Below are positions 6,578 through 7,655 of a DNA stretch of 7,655 nucleotides, piece after piece. Source of the DNA: Gemmatimonadota bacterium (GTDB lineage Bacteria; Latescibacterota; UBA2968; UBA8231); NCBI GenBank assembly GCA_009845645.1, contig VXZF01000359.1, positions 1-7,655 on the forward strand. Direction: 5' to 3'. The notes under the pieces were generated by a model that saw only the letters and a list, made by a program, of their open reading frames with translations, was not told where the DNA came from and did no database searches. The position numbers and the translations under genes were made by a program. Positions within the stretch are counted from its first letter, which is position 1. Each line of letters starts with the position of its first letter.

Positions 6578-7655
6578 ATGGACATGCGTCTTGCCGTGGT
6601 GTGGATAGGGCTAGTCGCCCTTCTCGGAGAGATCGGTTGTGGCTCTCCGGAACGCCATGTCCTCAAAAAGCCTGCCACGCCCCAGCCTCTCGCGTTTTAC
6701 CAAGGTGCCTACGAGCAAAACCCCACAGACCCAGAGATACTCTTGGCCTTGGGATGGCTCTATCTACAAAAGGACCGCACGCGCCACGCCGTCGCCGTGC
6801 TGTCCGAACTGGTTGCGGTTGTGCCCGACGACGCGGATGCTCACTACTATCTGGGGGTTGCTCTCGCCAAAGAGCACCGCAAGAGCGAGGCCATAGCCGC
6901 CTTTCAGCGTGCCCTCGAAAAGGCACCGGGCTTTGCCGAGGTGTACTGGGCTTTGGCGTTGTTGTACAACGAGCGCGGCGACGGGTACGAAAAAGCGCTT
7001 GCAACGGTCGAAGAGGGGCTGCAACTGGCCGGACAGAGCGGCTATGGGCATTTCGTGTTGGGATTTGTGCTGTGTTCGCGTGGCGACAATGAAAACGCCA
7101 AAACCGCGCTGCTGAAGGCCATTGAACTCGACTCTGACTTAGCGCACGCCCACTACTACTTGGCGTTGGTGTACTTGCGCTTGCAGGACGAGCCGCGGGC
7201 TATGGCGGCGATGGAGCAGACCATTGCCGCAGATCCGGGTTACACCTCGGCCTATTACAGCTTGGGCACGCTCTATGCGCGCACGGGCCGCGACGCCGAG
7301 GGGTCGCGAATGATCGAACTTTTCCAGCAGTTGAGTAGCGCGACAATGGACGAGGATCACTACCGCCGCTTGCTCTATCGCCAGGCCGTGCCGCTAGCGA
7401 CCGACAAACAGGCGGCCACGCATTTCAACTTGGGGCTGGTTTATTGGCGCAGAAAGGAGTTGGCGGCGGCACTCGAACAGTTCGAGGCGGCCTTGGCCCT
7501 CGATTCTACGTACGCAGAGGCCAGCCACAACATCGGGGTAATCTACTCGCTGCAAGATCAACACGCGACGGCCCGCCCCTTTTTACTGCGCGCAGTCCGC
7601 CACAAGCCCGACTACGCGTTGGCCTTTGAAAACATAGGCAACAACAGCTTGGCCC
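6578..7655 (+). CDS. TPR-repeat protein with lipoprotein-like leader (3' end outside window)
   Basis: An open frame of 359 codons running off the window, so the C-terminus is missing. The ATG at 6578 is used; ATG at 6584 (MRLAVVW) is equally possible, and neither has a clear ribosome binding site. A hydrophobic leader ends at Cys21 in GEIGCGS. This resembles a lipoprotein signal, but Glu at -3 is not canonical, so lipidation is uncertain. From about residue 52 tetratricopeptide repeats of 34 residues follow, with the usual small/aromatic pattern: 52-85, 86-119, then AEVYWALALLY, GYGHFVLGFVL, AHAHYYLALVY and TSAYYSLGTLY. A non-repeat stretch (MDEDHYRRLLYRQAV) precedes the repeats beginning at 278 (ATHFNLGLVYW) and the next (ASHNIGVIYS), and a further repeat is just starting. 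TPRs are protein-interaction scaffolds; periplasmic or inner-face outer-membrane complex assembly is plausible. The partner is unknown. A terminator sits 13 bases upstream. Confidence 0.85.
   Translation, partial: MDMRLAVVWIGLVALLGEIGCGSPERHVLKKPATPQPLAFYQGAYEQNPTDPEILLALGWLYLQKDRTRHAVAVLSELVAVVPDDADAHYYLGVALAKEHRKSEAIAAFQRALEKAPGFAEVYWALALLYNERGDGYEKALATVEEGLQLAGQSGYGHFVLGFVLCSRGDNENAKTALLKAIELDSDLAHAHYYLALVYLRLQDEPRAMAAMEQTIAADPGYTSAYYSLGTLYARTGRDAEGSRMIELFQQLSSATMDEDHYRRLLYRQAVPLATDKQAATHFNLGLVYWRRKELAAALEQFEAALALDSTYAEASHNIGVIYSLQDQHATARPFLLRAVRHKPDYALAFENIGNNSLA

Noticed and set aside
6601..7092. 163-codon plus-strand frame within the TPR gene
   Set aside because: Its product is Arg/Pro/Cys-rich with no family features, while the frame starting at 6578 gives regular TPR repeats through to the window end.

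Overview
The window suggests an uncultivated Gram-negative bacterium, probably of the FCB superphylum (Latescibacterota-like or a related lineage). This rests on three things. Nearly every product is exported. One protein ends in a FlgD/CHU_C-type Ig-like domain with a TPNGDGIND signature, which is common in that group. Strong Shine-Dalgarno sites sit in front of TTG, ATG and GTG starts. No marker gene is present, so the placement is inference. The DNA is moderately GC-rich and reads as ordinary chromosome: I see no RNA gene, transposon, phage gene or CRISPR array.

Layout, all on the + strand. (1) 72-974: secreted protein with a CBM9/DOMON-like beta-sandwich and a short Gly/Thr linker before a conserved-looking tail. 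(2) 975-1093: gap with three successive inverted repeats, the largest a 17-bp hairpin with a GCGA tetraloop. (3) 1094-1840: small lipoprotein. (4) 1840-3807: exported discoidin-like protein with a FlgD-like C-terminal domain, overlapping the lipoprotein gene by one base (TAATG). (5) 3870-6500: large exported protein that is probably an outer-membrane beta-barrel with Ca-binding-type Asp/Asn loops. (6) 6525-6564: strong terminator-like hairpin. (7) 6578-7655: TPR-repeat protein with a lipoprotein-like leader, running off the window end.

The lipoprotein, discoidin/FlgD and barrel genes look like one transcription unit that encodes cell-envelope parts, closed by the terminator. A reasonable but untested model is a surface assembly: the barrel in the outer membrane, the lipoprotein as a periplasmic or surface accessory, and the discoidin/FlgD protein as its exported cargo or partner. 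The upstream CBM9-like protein may be a carbohydrate-binding companion. No enzyme is visible in the window, and I could give no gene a confident symbol.
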